Shown: positions 1-8,340, counted from the first letter of the stretch. The stretch: 24,772 nt of DNA from Chlamydiota bacterium (GCA_011065225.1 JAAKFC010000005.1:1-24772), one strand, 5' to 3'. Made by a program: numbers and translations. Notes: generated from the letters alone by a model not told the origin.

Positions 1-1
1 A

Positions 2-307
2 GAAATTCCCTTGGAACTCTTTTTAAAGGAAAAAGTGGGAGTCTGCCGACATATCGCGCTCACTACTACATATTTGATTGATCACCTCATTAAAAAAGAA
101 ATCCTAACAGGTGAGGTCTTCCTCATTCGAGAACAAACCCCTTTCGGCCGCCATGCGTGGACCCTCCTTTTAACGGAAGAAGGAGCTTGGCATCTCGATG
201 CTTATTGGGGTATTTTAGAAAATGGAAGGACTGATGAGGGATTTTTCAAGTTGTGTCGCAAATATGGTACACGAGTAATGGAAAGACAAAAGCAGCGGTG
301 GATGTGA
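2..307 (+). CDS. Transglutaminase-like protein, C-terminal part (5' end outside window)
   Basis: The frame is open from base 2, so this is the C-terminal ~101 residues of a longer protein; the TTG at 11 need not be a start. Three short motifs fit the catalytic triad of the transglutaminase-like (papain-fold) superfamily, in the right order: a Cys in GVCRHIA followed by a helix-like stretch, a His in GRHAWTLL, and an Asp in HLDAYWG. Members of the fold act as cysteine proteases, amidases or cross-linking enzymes, and the substrate cannot be told from this fragment. The tail is short and basic (MERQKQRWM). The gene is followed directly, in the same frame after its TGA, by a HAD-like fragment. 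Fold assignment is moderate; function is open. Confidence 0.6.
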   Translation, partial: EIPLELFLKEKVGVCRHIALTTTYLIDHLIKKEILTGEVFLIREQTPFGRHAWTLLLTEEGAWHLDAYWGILENGRTDEGFFKLCRKYGTRVMERQKQRWM

Positions 308-445
308 ACGATCTTTTTTGATCTCGGTGGTGTTCTGATCAATTTCAGCCATGAGAAAATGTGCCACAATATTGCCCATTTTTGCGGACTAGAGCCCGAT
401 CTTGTCAAAACGCATCCCATTGAGAAAAACGAGACTTTAAACTGA
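308..445 (+). pseudogene. Remnant of a HAD-family hydrolase (N-terminal ~45 residues only)
   Basis: Directly after the TGA at 305-307, and in the same frame, the sequence reads TIFFDLGGVLINFSHEKMC..., ending at a TGA at 443-445. FDLGGVL matches HAD motif I (the nucleophile loop, in its 'FDxGGVL' variant) and the following ~35 residues look like the start of a HAD cap. There is no in-frame start codon, the remaining ~150 residues of a HAD enzyme are missing, and RNase R begins about 20 bases later. I read this as a decayed, 3'-truncated gene. The only nearby start, GTG at 304, is in another frame and stops within six codons. Confidence 0.6.
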
Positions 446-467
446 TCTAGACCCTATAGTGATAGAT

Positions 468-2417
468 ATGGCGAAACGCCCCCCAAAAGAACAGCTCATT
501 ATCACCGGAACCGTGCGAATGCATCCTAGGGGCTTTGGGTTTGTCATCCCAGAGGACCCCTCTAAATGCAGCGAAGATGTCTTTATTCCTCGTCATCTCA
601 CACGCAATGCCGTTGATGGGGATATCGTTGAAGTTGCCGTCCAATTCGAATCAAGAAAACCAGAGAAAGGACCCGAAGGAGAAATTCTCTCCATCATGCA
701 GAGAGCCCGCACTCATGTAGCGGGGATCGTCGACCATCTTGATAAGACAAGGATTATGGCCCATGTTCCCCTCTTTGGTGAGGCAAGGCCCGTCATTATC
801 AAAAATGGGAAACAGAAAAAACTGAAAATAGGAGACCGACTGATCCTCAAAATTGTCGAGTGGGGAAATCAAAAAAATCCCACTATTTGTGAGGTGTCTC
901 ATAAAATCGGTCATATCTCAGATCCTTCTATCGATATTGATGCTGCGATTGAAGAATACAATCTGCCACGCGACTTTCTGAAGAGCGCAATCCAAGAAGC
1001 CAAAGAATATGGGAAGCAAGTTGCAAAAAAAGAACAAAAAGGAAGACTCGATCTTTCTCAAACTCCTTGCGTTACGATTGACCCCGAAACAGCTCGAGAT
1101 TTTGATGATGCTCTTTCGATTTCAAAAGACCGCAAGGGAAACTTTTTCTTAGGGGTTCACATTGCCGATGTCGCCCATTATGTCCGTCCAAATAGTGCCC
1201 TCGACAAAGAAGCACTTAAGCGAAGCAATTCTACGTACTTTCCAGGAAAATGCGTCCCCATGCTCCCCGAAGAACTTTCCAATAACCTCTGTAGCTTAAA
1301 GCAAGACGTGATCCGCCTCACTGTTTCCGTTTTGATGCAATTCGATCGCGGGGGAACTCTCATCTCTGCCGAAGTAAAACGGAGTTTCATCAAAAGCCAA
1401 AAACGATTCACCTATGGCGAAGCAAAACAGGTTTTGGAGGGAAAGAAAAAAAGCCCCCATGCAAAAGACTTGCACCTTATGGTCGAGCTTTGCCATCTGC
1501 TGAAGAAAAAACGATCTTTGCGCGGTAGTATCGATTTTGCTCTTCCCGAAATGATCCTCATCATCGACAAAAATGGAGCTCCTACTGGGGTCAAAATCGA
1601 GGAATACCACATCACGCATCAAGTGGTAGAGGAATTCATGCTCAAAGCCAACGAAATGGTGGCAACGCACTTGGAAAAAAAAGGAAAAACGCAACTTTTT
1701 CGGATTCACGAAGAACCAGATAGCAAAAATCTCGAAGAATTTTTTTCTATGGCCAGGACACTCGGCTTTAAAGTCCCAAAAGAGCCGACCCAAAAAGATT
1801 TGCAAGAACTCTTCGATCATGCACGTGAAACCAACTTCAGCCAGCAACTTGCAATTGCGTTTATTCGCAACCTCAAATTGGCCCAATATTCCCCTCAGAA
1901 CGTGGGACATTATGGACTTGCTCTTGAGCACTATTGCCATTTCACGAGTCCCATTCGCCGTTATAGTGATCTCGTCACACAGCGCCTGCTTTTTGATGAA
2001 GAACCAAAAGATCTCGATCTCCACAGAATTGGAGAGATTTGCTCAGAAAAAGAGCGCATTTCCTTCAAAGCAGAGATGAATGTAAAACGGCTCAAAAAAT
2101 ACCGTCTATTGCAAACATGGATGGAAGAAAATCCAAAGCGCAAATTCATCGCCCATGTCACGAAAGTCAAACCCTTTGGCTTTTTTTTCGAAGTGAAAGA
2201 TCTTTTTTTAGAAGGCTTTCTCCATGTCTCACAACTGGAAAGTGATTATTTCATCTACGTTGAAAAAGTTCCTATGCTCGAAGGTGAAAATACGAAAATG
2301 CGCTACATCATCGGACAAGAAATCACCGTCCGACCTGAGATTGTTGATCTCATTCATCTTGAATCCAAGTGGGAACTCATTGTAAAATCCAAGCGAATGT
2401 CTAAGCGAAAACGATGA
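468..2417 (+). CDS. rnr: Ribonuclease R (RNB-family 3'-5' exoribonuclease)
   Basis: About 649 residues, 3'-5' hydrolytic exoribonuclease that degrades structured RNA, including rRNA and tRNA fragments, in the cytoplasm. The order is a cold-shock/OB region in the first ~150 residues, the RNB catalytic domain, then a C-terminal S1 domain (about residues 560-640) and a lysine/arginine-rich tail. The catalytic Mg-binding motif DPETARDFDDA starts at about residue 205, and the family signature SPIRRYSDL lies at about 494. I use the ATG at 468 (MAKRPPKE...); a GTG at 459 would add three residues, and neither has a strong Shine-Dalgarno. Its last codons overlap the next gene as ATGA, suggesting coupled translation. 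As I recall the C. trachomatis homologue is CT397 (vacB). Confidence 0.95.
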   Translation: MAKRPPKEQLIITGTVRMHPRGFGFVIPEDPSKCSEDVFIPRHLTRNAVDGDIVEVAVQFESRKPEKGPEGEILSIMQRARTHVAGIVDHLDKTRIMAHVPLFGEARPVIIKNGKQKKLKIGDRLILKIVEWGNQKNPTICEVSHKIGHISDPSIDIDAAIEEYNLPRDFLKSAIQEAKEYGKQVAKKEQKGRLDLSQTPCVTIDPETARDFDDALSISKDRKGNFFLGVHIADVAHYVRPNSALDKEALKRSNSTYFPGKCVPMLPEELSNNLCSLKQDVIRLTVSVLMQFDRGGTLISAEVKRSFIKSQKRFTYGEAKQVLEGKKKSPHAKDLHLMVELCHLLKKKRSLRGSIDFALPEMILIIDKNGAPTGVKIEEYHITHQVVEEFMLKANEMVATHLEKKGKTQLFRIHEEPDSKNLEEFFSMARTLGFKVPKEPTQKDLQELFDHARETNFSQQLAIAFIRNLKLAQYSPQNVGHYGLALEHYCHFTSPIRRYSDLVTQRLLFDEEPKDLDLHRIGEICSEKERISFKAEMNVKRLKKYRLLQTWMEENPKRKFIAHVTKVKPFGFFFEVKDLFLEGFLHVSQLESDYFIYVEKVPMLEGENTKMRYIIGQEITVRPEIVDLIHLESKWELIVKSKRMSKRKR

Positions 2418-2986
2418 TCCTCCCTTCTCAGTTTTATCAAAAAACGGATGTTGTCTTTCTTGCTAAGTCGCTATTAGGGAAATGGCTTTTAAGCAAAATC
2501 GATGGAAAGCTCACAGGGGGCATGATCATTGAAACCGAGGCCTACAAAGGAGCAGAAGACAAAGCCTGTCATGCCTATGGAGGACGGCGCACCAAGCGAA
2601 CCGAAATCATGTTTGCAAAAGGAGGCGTCTCCTATGTCTATCTCTGCTACGGGATGCACAATCTCTTCAATGTCGTGACGAGCAAACGAGATGATCCACA
2701 TGCTATCCTCGTCCGGGCACTGAGACCTAATGTGGGTATTTCTCATATGCAAAAACGGCGCAAAACCAAAAAAAATCTTACCGCTGGTCCCGGTAGCGTC
2801 TGCAAGGCCCTTGGGATTGATCGAAGTCATACAGGCCATCCTCTGACAAAAGCTCCTATCTGGATCGAAGATCGAGGAATCGTTGTCAAAGAGTCTGATG
2901 TTGCGTGCCTACCCCGTATTGGTGTATCATATGCCCAGGAACATGCCCATCTCCCCTGGCGGTTTCTACTTGCAAACCACCCCTAA
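2414..2986 (+). CDS. 3-methyladenine DNA glycosylase (AAG/MPG family)
   Basis: 190 residues, the usual length for bacterial AAG-type enzymes, which remove alkylated purines from DNA to start base-excision repair. Family blocks seen in order are IIETEAYKG (containing the catalytic Glu), CHAYGGRRTKRTEIMF, the strongly conserved GGVSYVYLCYGMHNLFNVV, ILVRALRP, and GPGSVCKALGI. The ATG overlaps the rnr stop by four bases (ATGA), so it is probably translated from the same message. No reading-frame damage. Confidence 0.93.
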   Translation: MILPSQFYQKTDVVFLAKSLLGKWLLSKIDGKLTGGMIIETEAYKGAEDKACHAYGGRRTKRTEIMFAKGGVSYVYLCYGMHNLFNVVTSKRDDPHAILVRALRPNVGISHMQKRRKTKKNLTAGPGSVCKALGIDRSHTGHPLTKAPIWIEDRGIVVKESDVACLPRIGVSYAQEHAHLPWRFLLANHP

Positions 2987-3007
2987 ACCTACTATATATT
3001 TAAAATC

Positions 3008-3673
3008 ATGAAAAAACATTTAATCACAGGCCTTGTCATCCTCCTTCCTCTTACGGTCACGATACTCGTACTTGGATTTCTCATCCGATTATTGACACAA
3101 CCATTTGTCGGCCTCGCCTCAAGTTTTTTAGCCCAGCTCGATATCGTCAATCGGGGCTTTTTGTTTCTTAGTCCAGAACAAGTAATCAAATATTTTAGTC
3201 AATTCCTGATCCTCATCACTCTTTTCCTTTTCACTGTCTGCCTTGGAATAATCACCCGTTGGTTCTTCATCAATGCTCTATTGCGCCTCGGAGATCGCAT
3301 ATTGCACAAAATCCCCATTGTCAACACCGTCTATAAGACCACACAAGAAATCATCAAAACCCTGTTCGTAAGCGACAAAGATTCCTTTAAAAAGGTTGTT
3401 TTGGCTCCCTTTCCCAGCAACGCCTCCTTCATGTTAGGACTCGTAGCAAGAGAATCTCCTCCTCAGTGCTCGAAAGCGGTGAATGACGAACTCATCTCTG
3501 TCCTCATCCCCACAACGCCTAACCCAACGACCGGCTTCTTGCTCATGTATCGAAAAAAAGAATTGATCTACCTCGATATGAAACCCGAAGATGCGATTAA
3601 ATGCATCGTCTCCTGTGGCGTGATCCACCCCGGAACCGCACCTCCTAAGCCCGCTTCTAAAGAGAATTTTTAA
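3008..3673 (+). CDS. DUF502-family membrane protein
   Basis: 221 residues. Two hydrophobic segments are plain: one right after the start (LVILLPLTVTILVLGFLI, residues ~9-28) and one at about 61-85 (FLILITLFLFTVCLGIITRWF), followed by a soluble region containing IPIVNTVYKTTQEI and PNPTTGFLL, both typical of DUF502. Molecular function is unknown across the family. It starts 21 bases after the glycosylase stop. Position just before the two tiny basic genes and ybeY matches CT421 in Chlamydia as I recall the order. No clear Shine-Dalgarno precedes the ATG. Confidence 0.85.
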   Translation: MKKHLITGLVILLPLTVTILVLGFLIRLLTQPFVGLASSFLAQLDIVNRGFLFLSPEQVIKYFSQFLILITLFLFTVCLGIITRWFFINALLRLGDRILHKIPIVNTVYKTTQEIIKTLFVSDKDSFKKVVLAPFPSNASFMLGLVARESPPQCSKAVNDELISVLIPTTPNPTTGFLLMYRKKELIYLDMKPEDAIKCIVSCGVIHPGTAPPKPASKENF

Positions 3674-3686
3674 TTTTTTTTTCATC

Positions 3687-3715
3687 TTGAATTTCTCACA
3701 TAAATTCTCTATACT
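3687..3715 (+). promoter_or_regulatory. Sigma-70/sigma-66-type promoter for the small-protein/ybeY operon
   Basis: TTGAAT at 3687-3692 and TATACT at 3710-3715 are separated by exactly 17 bases, close to the consensus for the major chlamydial sigma factor. The predicted start of transcription lies about 20 bases before the AGGAG ribosome-binding site (3732-3736) of the 57-residue gene. It follows an AT-rich gap after the DUF502 gene. Confidence 0.7.
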
Positions 3716-3742
3716 GAACGTTTGTTCCGATAGGAGATTACA

Positions 3743-3916
3743 ATGACACGCATTAGCAAAAAAGCAGAAAGACAAGCACAGTGCCCTCGCAAGTGCAAAC
3801 CCCCACAACCCAAAACAGGGCCCAAGAAAGACAACCTTCCCCTAGGATTTAAAGAACATGCCAATGCTCTTGAAGGAGATCTTGCAAAAGCTGTATTCAT
3901 TCCAAAAATCAAATAA
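3743..3916 (+). CDS. Small basic protein of 57 residues (CT421.1-like)
   Basis: A short gene with a good Shine-Dalgarno (AGGAG, ATG at 3743) and its own upstream promoter. The product begins MTRISKKAERQAQCPRKCKPP and is rich in Lys, Arg and Pro in its first half, with a CPRKC cysteine pair; the C-terminal half is milder (GFKEHANALEGDLAKAVFIPKIK). There is no membrane segment. Position between the DUF502 gene and the next tiny basic gene fits CT421.1. Function is unknown; a nucleic-acid or ribosome partner is a guess from charge only. Confidence 0.75.
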   Translation: MTRISKKAERQAQCPRKCKPPQPKTGPKKDNLPLGFKEHANALEGDLAKAVFIPKIK

Positions 3917-3927
3917 ACAGGTTCACT

Positions 3928-4086
3928 ATGTCTAGACATCAAAGCTATGGAAAATCGGGAAAAGCTGGGAAAAAGCGCAATGTTCTCAAGCGTTTTGAAA
4001 GAATTGATGTCCTGAGAAAATTGGGCAAATGGAAAGATGGCGAAAATAAAAAAGCCACAGGCCTTCCCAAAACCCCCGTCCTATAA
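3928..4086 (+). CDS. Small basic protein of 52 residues (chlamydial/verrucomicrobial small basic protein family)
   Basis: Begins MSRHQSYGKSGKAGKKRNVLKRFERIDVLRKLG. The N-terminal SRHxSYGKSGK and KRNVLKRFERI blocks are what I recognise as the short basic protein kept in Chlamydiae and Verrucomicrobia, CT421.2-like, whose function I do not know. Eleven bases separate it from the previous gene. Its last 50 bases overlap the start of ybeY in another frame, consistent with translational coupling. Confidence 0.8.
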   Translation: MSRHQSYGKSGKAGKKRNVLKRFERIDVLRKLGKWKDGENKKATGLPKTPVL

Positions 4087-4513
4087 GCTCCTGATTACAA
4101 ATTCCCAACGAGCTATTGTCATTTCTTTACCCTCCGCTAAAGAGGTTATTTGCTTCTTGTTGAATCAAATTAAAGCAAATGAAATGGCGGTCCACTTTGT
4201 GGGAAAGGCGAAAATCGCCGATCTTCATGCCCAATATTTCGACGATCCTTCCCCTACCGACTGTATCACCTTTCCTTATGATGATCCCCATTTTTTGGGA
4301 GAAATATTTGTCTGCCCCAAAGTCGCTGAGGAGTATATTGCAAAGCATGGCGGAGATTTGGGAGAAGAAATCACCCTTTATATCGTACATGGATTTATCC
4401 ATCTTCTCGGGTATGAAGATACAACCCCACGTGCGCGCAAAGAGATGCGAAAACAAGAAAAAAAATGGATGAACACTCTTGCTAAAAAACAGTTAGGGGT
4501 TAAAATAATTTAG
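4037..4513 (+). CDS. ybeY: Endoribonuclease YbeY, rRNA maturation factor
   Basis: 158 residues, normal family length. YbeY is a zinc-dependent endoribonuclease in 16S rRNA 3'-end maturation and ribosome quality control. The core TDCITFPYDD...LGEIFVCPKVAEEY and the metal motif HGFIHLLGYED are clear. In the canonical H-x3-H-x5-H zinc site the first two ligands are present (H118, H122), but the third position is Asp (D128). No other start codon in frame would keep the N-terminal strand (YKLLITNSQ), so the ATG inside the preceding gene is the best start. The next gene begins one base after the stop. Compare CT422. Confidence 0.88.
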   Translation: MAKIKKPQAFPKPPSYKLLITNSQRAIVISLPSAKEVICFLLNQIKANEMAVHFVGKAKIADLHAQYFDDPSPTDCITFPYDDPHFLGEIFVCPKVAEEYIAKHGGDLGEEITLYIVHGFIHLLGYEDTTPRARKEMRKQEKKWMNTLAKKQLGVKII

Positions 4514-4514
4514 A

Positions 4515-5747
4515 ATGATTGAATCCCCTATTTTTGCTCTTATTTTTCTGATCGGTTCGAGCTTCATTACCGGAATCACTTCAGCAATGCAAATGCTTGG
4601 CAAAGCACAAGCAGAAACTTTAGCAGCAAAACAAAAAGGTCCAGGGAAATTTCTCTTTAAAAAAACCAAGAGAAATTCCCTCACATACTCTCTTAGCCTA
4701 ACAAAAAATATCCTTTTGATCTGCTATACCTTTTCAGCATTTGCCTTCATCCTTTCCTTCTTTTCCGAGCCTCCTATTTTATGGGATTTTATTTTCCTAG
4801 CCTTTGCTGTTTTAGCTCTATCACTTATAGCAGATACCTTAATGCGAGCGCTGAGCTTAACTCAGCCAAAAACATTCTTTAAAGCCACTTGTCAAATTGT
4901 CTCGCTCTATCTTCTCCCTTTCTATCCACTCGCCTTGCTCTTCTTTAAAATTCTTCGACTTCTCCCTACGAAATCTTCTTTCCACATCAAGGATAAAATC
5001 CTCGAGATCCTCCATGACTCAGAATTCACTCCCTATCTTGATCCCAATGACCAGAAACTGATTCTTTCTGTTGTTTCTTTTAAAGAACGCATTGCTCGAG
5101 AAGTAATGGTTCCCCGAGTAGACATGTTCACCCTTCCTGCTGAAACCACCGTGAAAGAGGCAGCTATTCACTTTTTAGAAGAGAAATATAGCCGAATCCC
5201 CGTTTGGAAAGACAGTGTCGACAATGTCATTGGAACGCTTTACTACAAAGACCTCCTCAATATCTACCTCAATGCTTCGAAAGAACTCGAAAGGCCCATT
5301 GAAAAACTTCTCAAGCCCATCGTTTATACTCCCGAAACAAAGAAAATCTCCCAGCTCCTGCAAGAATTTCGGAGCAAACAAATCCATCTTGCTATTGTTG
5401 TCGATGAGTATGGAGGGACCGAGGGCATTGTGACAATCGAAGATATTTTAGAAGAGCTAGTAGGTGAGATCGCCGATGAAACTGATTACGATGAAGAAGC
5501 TCTCTATACACCTCTTCCCTCAGGAGGATGGATTGTCGATGCGAAAATGACCATCATCGACATCGAAGAAGAATTGAGCATTGAAATTCCTCAAAGCCCT
5601 GAATATGACACCCTGGGAGGTTTTATTTTTCACAAAGCTGGGACCATCCCTTCTAAAGGTTGGCGATTGCATCAGGATATCTTTGATCTAGAGGTTCTGA
5701 GCTCTTCCGAGAGAACCATTGAAAAAATCCGCATCACCCCCCACTAA
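4515..5747 (+). CDS. CBS-domain membrane protein, CorC/HlyC (CNNM-like) family
   Basis: 410 residues. The N-terminal ~150 residues carry hydrophobic segments (including the first ~20 residues and stretches near 65-115 and 120-145), fitting a CNNM/DUF21-like membrane region. MVPRVDMFTLP near residue 199 begins the CBS pair, including RIPVWKD and HLAIVVDEYGGTEGIVTIEDILEELVGEI. The tail (GGWIVDAKMTIIDIEEEL...YDTLGGFIF) is the CorC/HlyC transporter-associated domain. Relatives are often annotated haemolysin/TlyC, but evidence in the family favours Mg2+ or other divalent-ion efflux. Corresponds to CT423 in position. Last gene before a 679-bp gene-free stretch. Confidence 0.9.
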   Translation: MIESPIFALIFLIGSSFITGITSAMQMLGKAQAETLAAKQKGPGKFLFKKTKRNSLTYSLSLTKNILLICYTFSAFAFILSFFSEPPILWDFIFLAFAVLALSLIADTLMRALSLTQPKTFFKATCQIVSLYLLPFYPLALLFFKILRLLPTKSSFHIKDKILEILHDSEFTPYLDPNDQKLILSVVSFKERIAREVMVPRVDMFTLPAETTVKEAAIHFLEEKYSRIPVWKDSVDNVIGTLYYKDLLNIYLNASKELERPIEKLLKPIVYTPETKKISQLLQEFRSKQIHLAIVVDEYGGTEGIVTIEDILEELVGEIADETDYDEEALYTPLPSGGWIVDAKMTIIDIEEELSIEIPQSPEYDTLGGFIFHKAGTIPSKGWRLHQDIFDLEVLSSSERTIEKIRITPH

Positions 5748-5786
5748 CTCCAAATTAAAGCCAGCATTCATATGAGATTCGAGTTT

Positions 5787-5900
5787 GGATATTTCTGAAA
5801 ATAGAAAAAATAGGGGACGCCATAGTTTTTTTTGCGCGGCAACTAAAATTTGCCGCGTCCAGCACTTCGTGTCTTGAGCTGACATGCGCTTTGCCAAATC
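5787..5900 (+). repeat. Left arm of long imperfect inverted repeat
   Basis: Pairs with 6196-6308. Reading inward, both arms start GGATATTTCTGAAAATAG, continue through a poly-A tract and GGGACGCCATAG, then GCACTTCGTGTC and GAGCTGA, and end near GGCAAATC/GCCAAATC. Within the arm sits a small palindrome, CGCGGCAA (5835-5842) and TTGCCGCG (5850-5857). Differences are scattered substitutions and single-base indels, so the arms have diverged. Confidence 0.8.
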
Positions 5901-6195
5901 GGATCCTACGTTCAAAAGTCTGTGCACAAAGCACTATCCTTTTTCACACGGACCGATTTTGCTGTGCGCATGCAGCCGTCGACTGCTCGAGCGTAAAAGG
6001 GATTCCATCCTCTTTTTACGTCGCTCGCAGAGCCAGTCTATTCGCCACAACCAATCTAAACTGGTCCTGGAAGATGACATTGAGGCAGGTGAAATCCTGC
6101 TGAAATGCTCTTCCAGCCAATGGATGTTATGGCAAAGGAAAATTGCCCCGTTTGATCGGACCACAGTGTTCCACACGGGGTCCGGAGAGAGGGGT

Positions 6196-6308
6196 GATTT
6201 GCCGAAGCCAGAATCAGCTCAATGACACGAAGTGCCGACGCGGCAACAAAATTTGCCGCGCAAAAAACCTATGGCGTCCCCCTATTTTTTCTATTTTCAG
6301 AAATATCC
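6196..6308 (-). repeat. Right arm of long imperfect inverted repeat
   Basis: Reverse complement of the left arm with scattered differences. It holds the matching small palindrome CGCGGCAA (6239-6246) and TTGCCGCG (6253-6260). It ends ~118 bases before the DUF3604 start, so it could also influence transcription of that gene. Confidence 0.8.
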
Positions 6309-6426
6309 AAAATTGAACCCTCCCATTCTGAAATATGAGCCCTAGCTTTGGGAAAAACCAATTTTTCAAGTTGTTTGGGTATAAAGACTTTAAAAGAATG
6401 AGGAGACAAGAGCATAATCAGTTATT

Positions 6427-8340
6427 ATGCGTCGATCCATTTGTCTCACAGAACCCAACTTCGCTCTTGCAGGAGAGACGAAAACTTGGAAGTTTTCTCA
6501 TACATTAGCTGCAGGGTTCCCCAAAGGGACCAAATTAAAATTTGATCTCGTGATGCAAAATCGCCCTACCGATTGGGAAATCCCCCAGAACGATCCCAAG
6601 ATTAAAGAAAATAGCATTTGGCTTGCATTACCAGGAGGCAAAACCCTCATCCCAGAAGAGATCTATTCCCCTAATCACTACGCCCCTGCATTCGAGTTCA
6701 CTCTACCAGGTGAAATCAAGGCAGGAGAAACCATTGAGATCTTCTTAGGGACCCCTGGGAAAGACCACTCTAAGGGGAACTGCGCCCAAACCATCACACA
6801 AAGAAGACGTCCCTTTCACCTCTATGTAGATACCAAGGGTAAAGGAGATTACAAGGAACCCGAAATCTTCTCGCTTGATATACGAGGCAATATACTCAAA
6901 AATATCCGGATCTTTGTTCCCTCTCTTGTCGCAAAAAATCGCCGTTTTGACGTCATCGTCCGCTTTGAAGATGCCTTTGGGAACTTGACCAGCAATGCAC
7001 CAGAGGGAACTCTGATCGAACTGAGCTACGAGTTCTTACGGGAAAACCTCAATTGGAAACTCTTTGTTCCCGAGACGGGATTCATTGTTCTGCCGAATCT
7101 TTATTTCAATGAACCTGGTATCTACAAAATCCAATTGAAAAGTTCCTCAAATAATGCTGTCTTCTACTCCTCCCCTATCAAATGTTTAGGGGAAAGCGAT
7201 TACAGCATCTATTGGGGAACCTTACATGGGGAATCAGAAAAAATCGATTCCAGTGAAGGCATTGATACGTTTATGCGTCATATTCGCGATGAAGTAGTGA
7301 GACAATTTGTTGGAACTTCATCCTTCGAAAGCCCAGAGGAAACTTCCAATGAAGTGTGGAAAGCGATTTGTTCGAACATCCATGAATACAATGAAGAAAG
7401 CCGCTTCACAACAATGTTGGGACTGCAATGGTTTGGGGATGAAAATGAGGGCTTGCGCCAGATCATCTACTGGAAAGACAACAAACCTCTCATGCGCAAA
7501 AAAGATTCCAAATATACCAACCTGAAAAAGATCTACAAAATCCACAGTCCTAAAGAGATTCTCGCTATTCCCGAATTTACTATGGCAAAAGGATATGAAA
7601 CCGATTTTTCTGAATTCAATCCCGACTTTGAACGAATCGTTGAAATTTATAATGCCTGGGGCTCGAGTGAATGTCTTGAGAAAGAAGGCAATCCTAGGCC
7701 CATTAAAAGCCCTTCAGGCGAAGGTATCAATGAAACTCAGGAAGGTTCCATTAGACTCGCCCTCAACCAAAATATGCGCTTTGGTTTTGTTGCAGGAGGC
7801 CTTGATGACAGAGGTATCTACCAAGATCTCTATGAGAGTGATCAAGCACAATACTCGCCAGGTCTTACTGCTATCATTGCCATTGAACAAACCCGCGATA
7901 CTCTTATACAAGCCCTCTACAACCGCTCCTGTTATGCCACAACAGGTGCTCGTATCGTTCTTGGGTTTTATATTGCTGGAAGCCAAATAGGAACCGAACT
8001 TTCAACTAAAAATAAGCCTGGGCTGGCCTTTAACCGCCACATCACAGGCTTTATTTGCGGAACAGCTCCGATTAAAGAAATCCTCATCATCTGCAATGGA
8101 ACAGAACTCCATAAGCTCCAGCCTAATCAGGTGAATGTGGAATTTGAGTATGATGATTTTCAGGAGCTCAAAAATATCGCCCTCGACTCTCCCGATGAAC
8201 GCCCTCCATTCGCCTATTATTACATACGCGTTATGCAAGAAGATGGGCAGATCGCCTGGTCCTCCCCCATCTGGGTCGACTTGAGTGAGTCTATTTCTGC
8301 TGTCCCTCCTCCTCAAAAGAGCAAGAAAAAAGCCTCATAA
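6427..8340 (+). CDS. DUF3604-family protein with degenerate PHP-like motifs
   Basis: 637 residues, cytoplasmic by sequence: no signal peptide and no membrane segment. The first ~250 residues look like beta-rich domains. The DUF3604 core starts near residue 260 with YWGTLHGES, then FTTMLGLQWFGDENEGLRQIIYW, RFGFVAGGLDDRG and CYATTGARIVLGFYIAG. DUF3604 is related to PHP metal-dependent phosphoesterases and its role is not known. Where relatives typically have a GDLHxH block and an SDxH block, this protein has GTLHGE and GLDDR, so metal ligands seem lost. The first ATG after an in-frame TAA at 6415 is used; a GAGGAG lies too far upstream (~22 bases) to be a normal ribosome-binding site. The end is a Lys-rich tail overlapped by a minus-strand terminator. 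Confidence 0.82.
   Translation: MRRSICLTEPNFALAGETKTWKFSHTLAAGFPKGTKLKFDLVMQNRPTDWEIPQNDPKIKENSIWLALPGGKTLIPEEIYSPNHYAPAFEFTLPGEIKAGETIEIFLGTPGKDHSKGNCAQTITQRRRPFHLYVDTKGKGDYKEPEIFSLDIRGNILKNIRIFVPSLVAKNRRFDVIVRFEDAFGNLTSNAPEGTLIELSYEFLRENLNWKLFVPETGFIVLPNLYFNEPGIYKIQLKSSSNNAVFYSSPIKCLGESDYSIYWGTLHGESEKIDSSEGIDTFMRHIRDEVVRQFVGTSSFESPEETSNEVWKAICSNIHEYNEESRFTTMLGLQWFGDENEGLRQIIYWKDNKPLMRKKDSKYTNLKKIYKIHSPKEILAIPEFTMAKGYETDFSEFNPDFERIVEIYNAWGSSECLEKEGNPRPIKSPSGEGINETQEGSIRLALNQNMRFGFVAGGLDDRGIYQDLYESDQAQYSPGLTAIIAIEQTRDTLIQALYNRSCYATTGARIVLGFYIAGSQIGTELSTKNKPGLAFNRHITGFICGTAPIKEILIICNGTELHKLQPNQVNVEFEYDDFQELKNIALDSPDERPPFAYYYIRVMQEDGQIAWSSPIWVDLSESISAVPPPQKSKKKAS

Larger units (their letters stand above)
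5787..6308. mobile_element. Putative MITE-like element bounded by ~114-bp inverted repeats
   Basis: Fills most of the 679-bp gap between the CBS gene and the DUF3604 gene. The two ends are long imperfect inverted repeats (see the two repeat entries), leaving a ~295-bp centre. Open frames in the centre (for example 5884-6225 on + and 5934-6176 on -) resemble no transposase I recognise, have no ribosome-binding site, and run into the repeats. Non-autonomous transposon remnant is the simplest reading; a long hairpin RNA or a bidirectional terminator is the alternative. Target-site duplication is not clear because similarity between the ends fades gradually outward. No other copy lies in this window. 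Confidence 0.5.

Noticed and set aside
1296..2024. 242-residue minus-strand frame within rnr
   Set aside because: Antisense to the conserved RNB domain; no independent support.
5884..6225. 113-residue open frame (and overlapping frames on both strands) inside the inverted-repeat element
   Set aside because: No recognisable domain, no ribosome-binding site, and it runs into the right repeat arm, so I do not call a gene.
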